A stretch of 64,000 nucleotides of DNA from Microbacterium sp. RU33B (GTDB lineage Bacteria; Actinomycetota; Actinomycetes; Actinomycetales; Microbacteriaceae): contig NZ_FTPO01000001.1 of NCBI RefSeq assembly GCF_900155915.1, positions 1,178,001-1,242,000 on the forward strand, given 5' to 3'. The notes beneath the pieces were generated by a model, which worked only from the letters and a program-made list of their open reading frames with translations, had not been told where the DNA came from and made no database searches. Below are positions 27,418-36,699 of this stretch, one piece after another. The position numbers and the translations under genes were made by a program. Positions within the stretch are counted from its first letter, which is position 1; each line of letters opens with the position of its first letter.

Positions 27418-29277
27418 GTGCGTTTCGTGTGGGCTGTCGTGGCATTCGTGCTCGCCGCCGTGATGATCGGTGCGGGCCTGGCCCAGCGGACGATCTTCCA
27501 AGGGCCGAAGACCGAGACGACGCAGCTGCAGGTGGAGCAGGACGCGCCGTTCACGATGATCGACGGAGCGGTGCTCAACCGACTCCCCGGCTCCCAGACA
27601 CTGCGCGCGCAGTCCGACGGCACGATCTTCGTCTCGTACGGCCGCACCGCCGACCTCCAGGCCTGGCTGTCCGACACGCCCTACAACGAGATCTCCCTCG
27701 ACTCCGCCGGTCTCCCGGTCGCCACCTTGGTCGAGCCGGAGGTCGAAGCCGTCGAGGAGACTCCGGCGGATGCCGAGGCCGGCGCCGCGACCGAGGCCCC
27801 CGCTGAGGGCGAGACCGACGCCGCGGCCGAAGACGCCGGCGCAGCCGTGCGGAGCCCCGTCGGATCGGACCTGTGGCTCGACGAGTTCCAGGAGGACGAC
27901 CTCCTGATCGCCCCGCTGCAGCTTCCCGACACCATGAGCGTGCTCGTCGCGTCCGACGGCGCGGAGCCCGCGCCCGCTCAGCTCTCGGTGTCGTGGCCGA
28001 TCCAGAACTCCACCCCCTGGGCCGGCCCGCTCATCGTGCTGGGCGGCATCGTCATGCTCGTCGGCGCATTCCTGTACTTCCTCGGCATCCGCAACGCCCG
28101 CCGATCCCGTGGCCCCCGCCGCAAGGGCCTCCCGATGCCGGTCACCGAGCCGATCGACCTCGCCGTCGAGGGCGCCGACAAGGGCGTCATCACGGCAGGC
28201 AAGCCGACGCGTCGGGGAATCGCCGGGCGCAAGGCGTTCGTGGCGCTTCCCATCATCGCCATCACCGGCCTGCTCGTCAGCGGATGCTCCGCCGAGTCGT
28301 GGCCGACCTTCGGTCCGTCGCCGACGCCGTCGCCGACGCAGACCGTGATCGCGCCCGAGGACCAGCAAGACCCCGCGATCACGGCGACGCAGGCCGAACG
28401 GATCATCACGCGGATCTCCGAGACGATGGCGGACGCCGATTCGACGATGGATGCCGCGCTGGCAGCCACGCGCATGGGCGGTGCCGCTCTCGCCGAGCGC
28501 ACGACCAACTACAAGCTGCGCGCGGCGATCGCCGACTACGCGCTTCCCTCGTCGGTCCCGACCAAGCCGCTCGAGATCGTGCTGCCGCAGGCCACGAACG
28601 AATGGCCCCGAGTCGTCATGGCGGTTGCGACCGACGCCGACGACAAGACCGCGAGCATCATGTACCTGACCCAGGAAGACCCCTGGTCGGCGTACAAGCT
28701 CACGTACCTGGCGGCGCTCGAGGCGGCCACGGAGATGCCGAATCTCGCCCCCGACTACATCGGCGCGACCCGCGTCGCGCCGGATTCCCCGTTCCTGCTC
28801 ATGGCTCCCGACCAGATCGCGGCCGCCTATGCCGACATCCTCGACAAGGGTGAAGAGAGCGAGTTCTACGCCGACTTCGAGGCGGAAGGCGACCAGTTCC
28901 GCACGATCGTCTCGGAAGACCGTGCGCGCCGGATCCAGGAGTTCAACGCCACCGGCGCGACCACAGGCAGCCTCGCGTTCGGATCGACGCCCGGCACGGA
29001 GACCCCCATCGCCCTCGCGACCGTGGAGAGCGGCGCGATCGTCGCTGTCAACCTCAACGAGACGGACACGGTCAAGCCGGTCAGCGCCGAGGCGGTCATC
29101 AAGCTGACGAACAACGCGACGGTGCGCACGCTCACCGGCGTGGAGCAGTCGGCGACCGGCTTCACGTCGACCTTCGGCGACCAGCTGTTCTTCTACGTCC
29201 CCGCGCAGGGTTCCACCGAGAAGATCCGTCTTCTCGGATACTCGTCCTCCATCCTCGACGCTCAGGTGATCAAGTGA
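27418..29277 (+). CDS. Large membrane protein with internal lipobox
   Basis: 619 residues. A signal-anchor (about 3-22) is followed by an extracytoplasmic region with an Ala/Glu-rich stretch (105-145), a transmembrane helix (about 202-223), a basic cytosolic loop (NARRSRGPRRK), then a second hydrophobic segment ending in the lipobox V-S-G-C at C290. A 330-residue extracytoplasmic domain with a Pro/Ser/Thr linker (FGPSPTPSPTQT) follows. The last part looks like a free-standing lipoprotein fused behind a membrane protein. I recognise no enzyme motif. Overlap with the thioredoxin-TPR gene implies co-expression. Confidence 0.8.
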   Translation: MRFVWAVVAFVLAAVMIGAGLAQRTIFQGPKTETTQLQVEQDAPFTMIDGAVLNRLPGSQTLRAQSDGTIFVSYGRTADLQAWLSDTPYNEISLDSAGLPVATLVEPEVEAVEETPADAEAGAATEAPAEGETDAAAEDAGAAVRSPVGSDLWLDEFQEDDLLIAPLQLPDTMSVLVASDGAEPAPAQLSVSWPIQNSTPWAGPLIVLGGIVMLVGAFLYFLGIRNARRSRGPRRKGLPMPVTEPIDLAVEGADKGVITAGKPTRRGIAGRKAFVALPIIAITGLLVSGCSAESWPTFGPSPTPSPTQTVIAPEDQQDPAITATQAERIITRISETMADADSTMDAALAATRMGGAALAERTTNYKLRAAIADYALPSSVPTKPLEIVLPQATNEWPRVVMAVATDADDKTASIMYLTQEDPWSAYKLTYLAALEAATEMPNLAPDYIGATRVAPDSPFLLMAPDQIAAAYADILDKGEESEFYADFEAEGDQFRTIVSEDRARRIQEFNATGATTGSLAFGSTPGTETPIALATVESGAIVAVNLNETDTVKPVSAEAVIKLTNNATVRTLTGVEQSATGFTSTFGDQLFFYVPAQGSTEKIRLLGYSSSILDAQVIK

Positions 29278-30212
29278 CCGATGCCTCCCTCGGAGCCGCG
29301 CTGCGCGGCGCCGTCGACCTCTCCTCGCTGCGGAACCGCCCGGCGGCTCCCGGACCCGACCAGACGTCGGCGCCGGCCGGCGCCGCGTCGTCCCTCGTCT
29401 TCGATGCGACCGACGAGTCGTTCGGGCAGGTGCTCGAGCTGTCGCGGACCGTTCCGGTGGTCGTCGACCTCTGGGCGGAGTGGTGCGGCCCCTGCAAGCA
29501 GCTGAGCCCGATCATCGAGCGCGTCGTGAAAGAGCTGGCCGGACGCGTCGTGCTGGCGAAGGTGGATGTCGACGCCAACCCCCAGCTCGCTCAGGGCTTC
29601 CGCGCCCAGTCGATCCCGATGGTGGTCGCCCTCATCGCCGGCCAGCCGGTCCCGCTGTTCACGGGCGCTGTTCCCGAGGCCCAGGTGCGCGAGGTCTTCG
29701 CCCAGCTCCTCCAGCTGGCGGCGCAGCACGGCGTCACAGGCACCGTTCCTGTGGACGCCGAAGAGTCCGCGTCCGATTCCGAGCCTACCGAGCCCGCGCT
29801 CCCGCCGCTCCACGCCGAGGCGTTCGACGCGATCGAAGCGGGCGACTACCCGCGCGCGATCGCCGCGTACGAGCAGGCTCTGGCGGAGAACCCGCGGGAT
29901 GCCGAAGCCCGCGCCGGACTGGGCCAGGTGCGCCTTCTCGCCCGCGTGCAGGGCGCAGATCTGCAGGCTGCACGCGCAGCCGCGGCATCCGCTCCTCTCG
30001 ACATCGACGCACAGCTCGCCGTCGCCGATCTCGACCTCGCGGGCGGGCACATCGAGGACGCCTTCGAACGCCTGCTCGATCTGTTCGCCGCGCTGCCGTC
30101 GGACGAGCGACCTGCTGTGCGTGAGCGCCTGCTCGAACTGTTCGGGCTCGTGGGAGACGCGGATCCGCGCGTCGTCCAGGCGCGCGGTCGGCTCTCGTCG
30201 CTGCTGTTCTGA
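29274..30212 (+). CDS. Thioredoxin-domain protein with TPR-like C-terminus (CnoX/YbbN-like)
   Basis: The 312-residue protein has a thioredoxin domain (about 42-150) with active-site WCGPCK in LWAEWCGPCKQLSP and the cis-Pro in SIPMVV. The C-terminal half has TPR-like helices (FDAIEAGDYPRAIAAYEQAL, ARAGLGQVRLLARV), the layout of E. coli CnoX, a chaperone-holdase. Both cysteines are kept, so redox activity is plausible. GTG 29274 overlaps the upstream stop. The gene is convergent with glgB. Confidence 0.88.
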   Translation: MTDASLGAALRGAVDLSSLRNRPAAPGPDQTSAPAGAASSLVFDATDESFGQVLELSRTVPVVVDLWAEWCGPCKQLSPIIERVVKELAGRVVLAKVDVDANPQLAQGFRAQSIPMVVALIAGQPVPLFTGAVPEAQVREVFAQLLQLAAQHGVTGTVPVDAEESASDSEPTEPALPPLHAEAFDAIEAGDYPRAIAAYEQALAENPRDAEARAGLGQVRLLARVQGADLQAARAAAASAPLDIDAQLAVADLDLAGGHIEDAFERLLDLFAALPSDERPAVRERLLELFGLVGDADPRVVQARGRLSSLLF

Positions 30213-30213
30213 G

Positions 30214-30243
30214 CGGTGACGGATGCCGAGGCATCCGTCACCG
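30214..30243. terminator. Bidirectional hairpin between convergent genes
   Basis: A 13-bp perfect stem (30214-30226 with 30231-30243) around a CGAG loop lies between the stops of the thioredoxin-TPR gene (30212) and glgB (30250). It lacks a good T-run on either strand. Its arms are made from a GGATGCC and an adjoining GGCATCC heptamer. Confidence 0.65.
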
Positions 30244-30249
30244 TCGTCG

Positions 30250-32430
30250 TCACCCCTGAGTGGGTGAGGGGATGTGCGCCTGCGGGTCGTGCCGCAGCCA
30301 CAGCACGCCCAGGGGCGGCAGGATCATCGAGGCGCGCTTCGCATCGTTCGCGTGGACGACGCCCATGTTGCCCACTCCGGAGCCCCCGTAGATCTGCGCG
30401 TCGGTGTTGAGGACCTCGTGCCACACGCCCGACTCGGGCAGGTCGAGTTCGAAGCCGTGCACCGGGACACCGGAGAAGTTGCAGATCACCGCGACCGTGT
30501 TCCCGTGCCAGTCCCGCCGCGCGAAGGCGACCACGTTCGGGTTCCAGGCGGGTCCGCCGAGCCGCGTGAAGGCTGCGCCGTCGCTGTCGCGTGCCCACAG
30601 GGCGGAGTGATCGCGGTAGGCACGGTTCAGGGCCGCGACGAACCCGAGGAGCTCCCGGTGCGACGGCTGGTCGAGCAGCCACCAATCCAGGCTGCGTCCC
30701 TCGGACCACTCCGAGATCTGCGCGAACTCCTGACCCATGAACAGCAGCTGCTTGCCGGGGTGACCCCACATGTACGCCAGGTAGGCCCGCATGTTGGCGA
30801 GCTTCTGCCAGTGGTCGCCCGGCATCCGGCTGAAGAGCGAGCCCTTGCCGTGCACGACCTCGTCATGGCTGATCGGGAGCACGTAGTTCTCGCTGAACGC
30901 GTAGACGAACGAGAACGACAGTTCGCCCTCGTGGTGCGAGCGGTACATCGGGTCGCGCTTGATGTACTCGAGCGAGTCGTTCATCCAGCCCATGTTCCAC
31001 TTGAAGCCGAAGCCCAGGCCGGCGCGGCTCGTCGGCGCGGTGACGCCCGGGAAGCTCGTGGACTCCTCGGCGATCATCGCGATGCCGGGGTAGCGCTTGT
31101 ACGACGTCGCGTTCACCTCCTGCAGGAAGGCGATGGCCTCGAGGTTCTCGCGCCCGCCGTGCACGTTCGGCGCCCACTCGCCCTCTTCGCGCGAGTAGTC
31201 GAGGTAGAGCATCGAGGCGACGGCGTCCACGCGGAGTCCGTCGACGTGGAACTCCTCGAACCAGTACAGGGCGTTGGCCACGAGGAAGTTGCGCACTTCG
31301 CTGCGACCGTAGTCGAAGATGAGCGTGCCCCAGTCCTTGTGCTCTCCGCGGCGGGGGTCGGCGTGCTCGTAGAGCGGTTCTCCGTCGAAGCGTGCAAGCG
31401 CGAAGGAGTCCTTGGGGAAGTGCCCGGGGACCCAGTCCATGATCACGCCGATGCCGGCCTGGTGGAGCCGGTCGATGAGGTAGCGCAGGTCGTCGGGGTG
31501 GCCGAACCGGCTGGTCGGGGCGTAGTACCCGGTGACCTGGTAGCCCCACGATCCGCCGAACGGGTGCTCGGCGAGCGGCATGAACTCGATGTGCGTGAAG
31601 CCCTGCTCGGTGACGTATTCGATCAGCGGCTCGACGGCGTCGCGGTACGACAGCCCGGGGCGCCATGACCCGAAGTGCAGCTCGTACACCGACATCGGCC
31701 TGGAGACGGGCTGGCTCGCAGAGCGCTCGGTCATCCAGGCGCCGTCGCTCCAGGTGTAGGAGGACTCCGTGACGACGGATGCCGTCGCCGGCGGCACTTC
31801 GGCGAAGCGCGCCATCGGGTCGGCCTTCTGGATCCAGTCTCCGCGCCGGGTGAGGATCTCGAACTTGTAGGCCGTGCCGGCGCCGAGACCGGGGACGAAC
31901 AGCTCCCAGATGCCGCTGGAGCCCATCGAGCGCATCGAGTGGCTCTGGCCGTCCCAGTTGTTGAAGCCGCCGACGATGCGGACGGCCTGGGCGTCGGGGG
32001 CCCACACGGCGAACGACGTGCCCGCCGAGCCGCCGTGCTCGACGACGTGGGCTCCGAGGACGCGCCACAGCTCCTCGTGGCGTCCCTCGCGGATCAGGTG
32101 CATGTCGAGCTCGCCGAGCACGGGGGTGTGGCGGTACGGATCATCCGTGACGTAGTCGGGCGCGCCGTCGTAGGTGGTGACGAGCTCGTACGAGCCGAAC
32201 GATCCGCTCTTCGCGCCCTCCCAGACTCCGTACTTCACGTGCTCGAGCGGAACGCGGGTGCCGTCCGCGAAGACGGCCGTGACGCTCTCGGCGAGCGGTC
32301 GACGGGCGCGGACGATCCACTCGGTGGCGCCCTCGGCATCCGTCGACTCGTGGATGCCGAGCACGTCGTGCGGCGCGAAATGCGAACCGGACGACACGGC
32401 GTTCAGAATGCGATCATCGACGGTGGTCAT
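30250..32430 (-). CDS. glgB: 1,4-alpha-glucan branching enzyme GlgB
   Basis: The 726-residue enzyme begins MTTVDDRILNAVSSGSHFAP. It has N-terminal CBM48-type domains, then GH13 motifs DWVPGHFPKD, VDGLRVDAVASMLYLDYSR (nucleophile Asp), AMIAEESTSFPG (acid/base Glu) and LPISHDEVVHGKGSL. It makes alpha-1,6 branches in glycogen. AAGGAG precedes the ATG at 32430, which overlaps the glgE stop by four bases, so the two are translated together. This pairing of GlgE with GlgB is the core of the maltose-1-phosphate route to alpha-glucan in actinobacteria. Confidence 0.96.
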   Translation of the reverse strand: MTTVDDRILNAVSSGSHFAPHDVLGIHESTDAEGATEWIVRARRPLAESVTAVFADGTRVPLEHVKYGVWEGAKSGSFGSYELVTTYDGAPDYVTDDPYRHTPVLGELDMHLIREGRHEELWRVLGAHVVEHGGSAGTSFAVWAPDAQAVRIVGGFNNWDGQSHSMRSMGSSGIWELFVPGLGAGTAYKFEILTRRGDWIQKADPMARFAEVPPATASVVTESSYTWSDGAWMTERSASQPVSRPMSVYELHFGSWRPGLSYRDAVEPLIEYVTEQGFTHIEFMPLAEHPFGGSWGYQVTGYYAPTSRFGHPDDLRYLIDRLHQAGIGVIMDWVPGHFPKDSFALARFDGEPLYEHADPRRGEHKDWGTLIFDYGRSEVRNFLVANALYWFEEFHVDGLRVDAVASMLYLDYSREEGEWAPNVHGGRENLEAIAFLQEVNATSYKRYPGIAMIAEESTSFPGVTAPTSRAGLGFGFKWNMGWMNDSLEYIKRDPMYRSHHEGELSFSFVYAFSENYVLPISHDEVVHGKGSLFSRMPGDHWQKLANMRAYLAYMWGHPGKQLLFMGQEFAQISEWSEGRSLDWWLLDQPSHRELLGFVAALNRAYRDHSALWARDSDGAAFTRLGGPAWNPNVVAFARRDWHGNTVAVICNFSGVPVHGFELDLPESGVWHEVLNTDAQIYGGSGVGNMGVVHANDAKRASMILPPLGVLWLRHDPQAHIPSPTQG

Positions 32431-34511
32431 CGCTGCTCCTTGACGTGAAGGATGTGGACGGGTTCGGTGAACGCGTCGAGACGGACGAAGTTGTGGTCGG
32501 ACCAGGTCCAGGTCTCGCCCGAGAGCAGGTCCTCGACCTCGAACGGCTCCCCGGGCGCGACGCCCCACAGCCGGGTGTCGAGGTGCACCATCGTCTGGCG
32601 CACCGAGTGCGGATCGACGTTGGCGACCACGATGATCGTGTCAGAGACACCGGAGTCGGTGAATGCTCCGTCGAGGTGCTTCGAGTAGACCAGGATCGCG
32701 TCGTCGTCGCTCCAGTGCGCGGACCAGTTGCGCAGCTGTCGCAGGGCGGGATGCGCGGCGCGGATCTCGTTCAGGCGACGCAGGTACGGGGCGAGCGAAT
32801 CGCCGCGCTGCTCGGAGCCCGCCCAGTCGCGGAACTTGAACTCGTACTTCTCGTTGTCGATGTTCTCTTCGGAGCCGGGTCGCGCGACGTTCTCGTACAG
32901 CTCGTAGCCGGCGTACACGCCGTACGTCGGAGAGGACGTCGCGGCGATCGCGGCGCGGATCTTGTACGCCGGACGCCCGCCGTACTGCAGGTACTCCGTG
33001 AGGATGTCGTGCGTGTTCACGAACAGGTTCGGGCGCATGTAGTCGCTCGTCTCGTGCGAGATCGAGCCGAGGAACTCCTCGAGCTCCTCCTTCGTGTTGC
33101 GCCACGTGAAGTACGTGTAGCTCTGCTGAAACCCGACGGCGGCGAGCGAGCGCATCACCGACGGACGCGTGAAGGCCTCCGACAGGAAGATGACGCCCGG
33201 ATCCTGGGCGTTCACCTCGGCGATGAGCCACTCCCAGAACTGCAGCGGCTTGGTGTGCGGGTTGTCGACGCGGAAGATCCGCACGCCCTGCGCCACCCAG
33301 TGGCGCACGATCCGCAGCACCTCCGCGTAGATGCCCGCGGGGTCGTTGTCGAAGTTGACCGGGTAGATGTCCTGGTACTTCTTCGGGGGGTTCTCCGCGA
33401 AAGCGATCGAGCCGTCGGGCAGCGTGGTGAACCATTCCGGATGCTCGTGCACCCACGGATGATCAGGGGAGGCCTGCAGCGCGAGGTCGAGGGCGACCTC
33501 GAGGCCCTCGGCCCGGGCGGCGCGCACGAAGAAGCGGAAATCGGCGAGCGTGCCCAGCTCGGGGTGGACGGCGTCGTGGCCGCCGTCGGGCGAGCCGATG
33601 GCGTAGGGCGATCCCGGGTCGCCGGGCAGTGCCTCCAGGGTGTTGTTTCGGCCCTTGCGATTCGTCGTGCCGATCGGGTGCACCGGCACCAGGTAGAGCA
33701 CGTCGAAGCCCATCGCCGCGACCTCGGGAAGGCGCTTCGCGGACGAGCGGAACGTGCCGCTCTTGACGGTGCCGTCCTTCAGGCGACGTGCGCCTTCGGA
33801 GCGGGTGAAGAACTCGTACCACGCGCCGACGCCGGCGCGTTCGCGCTCCACCAGGAGCTCGAGCTCCTCGCCGCGCGTGGAGAGCGAGGCGAGCGGCCGC
33901 GCGGAGAAGAACGCGGCGATGGCAGGATCCCGGACGATCTCGAGCGCGACCTCGTCGGACACCTCGGCCTCGCGCAGGCGCGCGGCCGCGTTCTCGAGGG
34001 TACGGCGCTCGGCGAGCGGCCGTGCCTTCTCCGCGACGGCGCGCTCGAACAGACGCGCGCCCATCTCGCGCATGAGCGGCGCGTCGACGCCGGCGGCGAT
34101 CTTCAGCTCGGCGGCGTGCTCCCACGTCGCGAAGTCGTCGGCGAACCCTTCGAACCGGAATCGCCAGACGCCTTCTTCGAGAGGCGCGACGTGCGTCGCC
34201 CAGGTGTCGAAGCCGTCCAGGACGGGGGAGAGGCGATGCAGGGACTCTTCGCCGGACGGCGCGAACAGCCGCACGTGCACGCCGATGATGTCGTGCCCCT
34301 CGCGGAACGCCGTGACCCGGAACGGCACCGTCTCCCCGACGTAGGCCTTGGGCCGGTACGACCCGTAGGGCACCGAAGGACTCGGCTTCACCAGGGGTAT
34401 CCGCCCCATGACGGTGGAGGGTTCAGGCTGCCCTTCGGCGGCGGGACGGACAGGGATCGATGTGGCGCTCCGGACGGAACCGGAGCGCGCGGCGCGCGAC
34501 GTCGTGACCAC
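32427..34511 (-). CDS. glgE: Alpha-1,4-glucan:maltose-1-phosphate maltosyltransferase GlgE
   Basis: 694 residues from GTG 34511. N-terminal region carries GRIPLVKPSPSVPYGSYRPK; the GH13 part has IGTTNRKGRNN, RIFRVDNPHTKPLQFWEW (nucleophile Asp), VIFLSEAFTRP (acid/base Glu) and NLFVNTHDIL, typical of GlgE. It extends alpha-glucans with maltosyl units from maltose-1-phosphate. GTG 34511 is supported by a TAGGTT box six bases upstream; ATG 34409 is the alternative, starting just before GRIPLV. No treS or maltokinase gene lies in the window. Confidence 0.94.
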   Translation of the reverse strand: MVTTSRAARSGSVRSATSIPVRPAAEGQPEPSTVMGRIPLVKPSPSVPYGSYRPKAYVGETVPFRVTAFREGHDIIGVHVRLFAPSGEESLHRLSPVLDGFDTWATHVAPLEEGVWRFRFEGFADDFATWEHAAELKIAAGVDAPLMREMGARLFERAVAEKARPLAERRTLENAAARLREAEVSDEVALEIVRDPAIAAFFSARPLASLSTRGEELELLVERERAGVGAWYEFFTRSEGARRLKDGTVKSGTFRSSAKRLPEVAAMGFDVLYLVPVHPIGTTNRKGRNNTLEALPGDPGSPYAIGSPDGGHDAVHPELGTLADFRFFVRAARAEGLEVALDLALQASPDHPWVHEHPEWFTTLPDGSIAFAENPPKKYQDIYPVNFDNDPAGIYAEVLRIVRHWVAQGVRIFRVDNPHTKPLQFWEWLIAEVNAQDPGVIFLSEAFTRPSVMRSLAAVGFQQSYTYFTWRNTKEELEEFLGSISHETSDYMRPNLFVNTHDILTEYLQYGGRPAYKIRAAIAATSSPTYGVYAGYELYENVARPGSEENIDNEKYEFKFRDWAGSEQRGDSLAPYLRRLNEIRAAHPALRQLRNWSAHWSDDDAILVYSKHLDGAFTDSGVSDTIIVVANVDPHSVRQTMVHLDTRLWGVAPGEPFEVEDLLSGETWTWSDHNFVRLDAFTEPVHILHVKEQR

Positions 34512-34517
34512 GGTTCG

Positions 34518-34523
34518 AACCTA
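34518..34523 (-). promoter_or_regulatory. -10 box TAGGTT of glgE-glgB
   Basis: On the minus strand TAGGTT is followed by six bases and the GTG at 34511, within the 44-base gap after glgX copy 2. It suggests that glgE-glgB can be transcribed separately from glgX, as leaderless mRNA. Confidence 0.5.
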
Positions 34524-34555
34524 CCGCGCGGTCTGCTCTGCGCACAGGGACGCGC

Positions 34556-36643
34556 TCACTCCATCCGGAACAGGTGCATCGATGTCGACACGATCGGCAC
34601 CACGTCTCCGGGTGCGAACACCTCGTGGTCGTCGCTCGGAGTCTCATCGGCACTCGACCACAGCGACACGAAGCGCTCGACGCCCTCGATCCGGGGGAGA
34701 GTCACGTCGATCGGCCGCTCGTTGCCGTGCACGATGAGCAGGATGCGGTTGGGCGCCTCGTTCTCCGGCGTCGATGCGGCGTCGTACTGGAGCGTGCGGT
34801 GGGCGGGGTTCGTCCACCGGTCGATCGACATCGTCTCGCCGTTCTCGTCGTACCAGTCGATGACGGAGGCGCTGGGCACCACTTCGTCGTCGTGTGCGAA
34901 CCGGCTCGGGCGGAGGGCGGGATTCGCCTGGCGCAGGGCGATGAGACGCTGCACGTGGGCGTGGATGTCCTTCTGCCACGGCGCGTACTCCCACGACATC
35001 CAGTTCAGCGGAGAGTCGTGGCAGTAGGTGTTGTTGTTGCCGCGCTGCGAACGGGCGAACTCGTCGCCCGCGGTGAGCATCGGGATGCCCGACGACAGCA
35101 GGAGCGTTCCCAGCAGATTGCGCATCGCCTTACGGCGGGTCGCGAGGATCGTCTCGTCGTCGGTGGGCCCTTCGGCGCCGTGGTTGAACGAGCGGTTCGT
35201 GTCGGCGCCGTCGCGGTTCTGCTCGCCGTTGCCCATGTTGTGCTTCACGTCGTACGAGACGAGGTCGCGCAGGGTGAAGCCGTCGTGCGCCGTGACGAAA
35301 TTGATGCTCGCCAGCGGACCGCGCTCATTGCTGAAGGTGTTCGACGATCCCGCGAGGCGCGTGGCGAATCCGCCGATGCCCACGGGAGCGGTCGATGCGC
35401 GCCGGGCGTAGTCGACGTCGCTGAGCCAGAAGTTGCGCACGCGGTCGCGGTAGCGGTCGTTCCATTCGTGCCAGCCGGCGCCGAAGTTGCCCGTCTGCCA
35501 CCCGCCGAGGCCGACGTCCCACGGCTCGGCGATCTTCTTGACGCCCGCCAGGGCGGGATCGTGGAGGATGGCCTGGAGCAGGGGATGCTCCGGCGTGAAC
35601 TCGTGCTGCGCGTCGCGCCCGAGCGTCGCGGCCAGATCGAAGCGGAACCCGTCGATCTGCACCTCGTTCGCCCAGTACCGCAGCGAATCCAGCACGAGGC
35701 GGGAGGCGGCATCCGTCGAGGTGTCGATCGAATTGCCGCACCCGGTGACGTCGATGTACGCGCCGTCGGCGCTCTGACGGTAGTACGCGCGATTGTCGAT
35801 TCCGCGGAAGCTGGTGCGGGGTCCGCCGATGCCGAGCTCGGAGGTGTGGTTGTACACGACGTCGAGGATGACTTCGAGGCCTGCTTCGTGGAGGAGCTTC
35901 ACCATGCCCTTGAACTCGCGCAGGACCGCCTCCGGGCCCTCCTTGCGGCTGGCCTCGGTGGCGTAGGGCGCATGCGGGGAGAAGAAGTTGAGGGTGTTGT
36001 AGCCCCAGTAGTTGACGAGTCCGTGCTGGAGGAGGCGCGGCTCCGTCTCGAACGCGTGCACCGGCAGCAGCTCGATGCTCGTCACGCCGAGCGAGCGGAA
36101 GTGCTCGATCATGGCGGGATGCGCCAGACCCGCGTACGTTCCGTGCAGGGCGGGCGGAACGTCGGGATGCCGCTTGGTCATGCCCTTCAGGTGCCCCTCG
36201 TACAGCACCGTGCGGTCCAGCGGCACGTTCGGCTTGCCGACGCCGCCCCAGTCGAATCCGCCGTCGACGACGACCGATCGCCAGTCCTCGAAGTGCGGAT
36301 TCACGAGCCCTTTGGAGTAGGGGTCGAGGAGGAGCGATCCGGGATTGAACGTGTTGCCGGGACCGTGCGGTCCGTCCACGCGGATCGCGTAGCGCGTGCC
36401 CGGGCGCAGCAGCGGCGTTGTCACCGACCACACGCCGCTCGCGCCGGCCTCCAGTGCGATCGCATCCGTGATCCAGTCGAGGTCCGTGTCGTCGAAGACC
36501 ACCAGTTCCACCGATGTCGCAGCCCTCGACCAGACGCGGAGCGTGCCGCCCGCCGGGGTGAGCGTCACACCGAGATCGTCGAAGTCCGAGCTCAGCAGGC
36601 CGGGCGTCTCGGCGACGGCGGCGAGGGTCTGCGCGCGAGTCAT
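34556..36643 (-). CDS. glgX: Glycogen debranching enzyme GlgX-like (copy 2)
   Basis: The 695-residue protein begins MTRAQTLAAVAETPGLLSSD. An N-terminal CBM48-like domain is followed by GH13 motifs DVVYNHTSELG, QIDGFRFDLAATLG (Asp), KIAEPWDVGLGGW (Glu) and VTAHDGFTLRDLVSYDVKHN. It belongs with GlgX/isoamylase-type debranching enzymes. It is clearly diverged from copy 1 (for instance TVERMTRAQ-type start and RRASTAPVGIGGF insert), so it may prefer different branch lengths. It leads the glgX-glgE-glgB cluster. Confidence 0.92.
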   Translation of the reverse strand: MTRAQTLAAVAETPGLLSSDFDDLGVTLTPAGGTLRVWSRAATSVELVVFDDTDLDWITDAIALEAGASGVWSVTTPLLRPGTRYAIRVDGPHGPGNTFNPGSLLLDPYSKGLVNPHFEDWRSVVVDGGFDWGGVGKPNVPLDRTVLYEGHLKGMTKRHPDVPPALHGTYAGLAHPAMIEHFRSLGVTSIELLPVHAFETEPRLLQHGLVNYWGYNTLNFFSPHAPYATEASRKEGPEAVLREFKGMVKLLHEAGLEVILDVVYNHTSELGIGGPRTSFRGIDNRAYYRQSADGAYIDVTGCGNSIDTSTDAASRLVLDSLRYWANEVQIDGFRFDLAATLGRDAQHEFTPEHPLLQAILHDPALAGVKKIAEPWDVGLGGWQTGNFGAGWHEWNDRYRDRVRNFWLSDVDYARRASTAPVGIGGFATRLAGSSNTFSNERGPLASINFVTAHDGFTLRDLVSYDVKHNMGNGEQNRDGADTNRSFNHGAEGPTDDETILATRRKAMRNLLGTLLLSSGIPMLTAGDEFARSQRGNNNTYCHDSPLNWMSWEYAPWQKDIHAHVQRLIALRQANPALRPSRFAHDDEVVPSASVIDWYDENGETMSIDRWTNPAHRTLQYDAASTPENEAPNRILLIVHGNERPIDVTLPRIEGVERFVSLWSSADETPSDDHEVFAPGDVVPIVSTSMHLFRME

Positions 36644-36650
36644 GCGCTCT

Positions 36651-36656
36651 ACAGTA
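36651..36656 (-). promoter_or_regulatory. -10 box TACTGT of glgX copy 2
   Basis: TACTGT on the minus strand lies seven bases before the ATG at 36643 in the 56-base divergent gap with the cysteine desulfurase gene. Confidence 0.45.
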
Positions 36657-36699
36657 GTAAGGCCGCAGGGCGGATCCGGAACGGGGGACGGGGGAGCAC

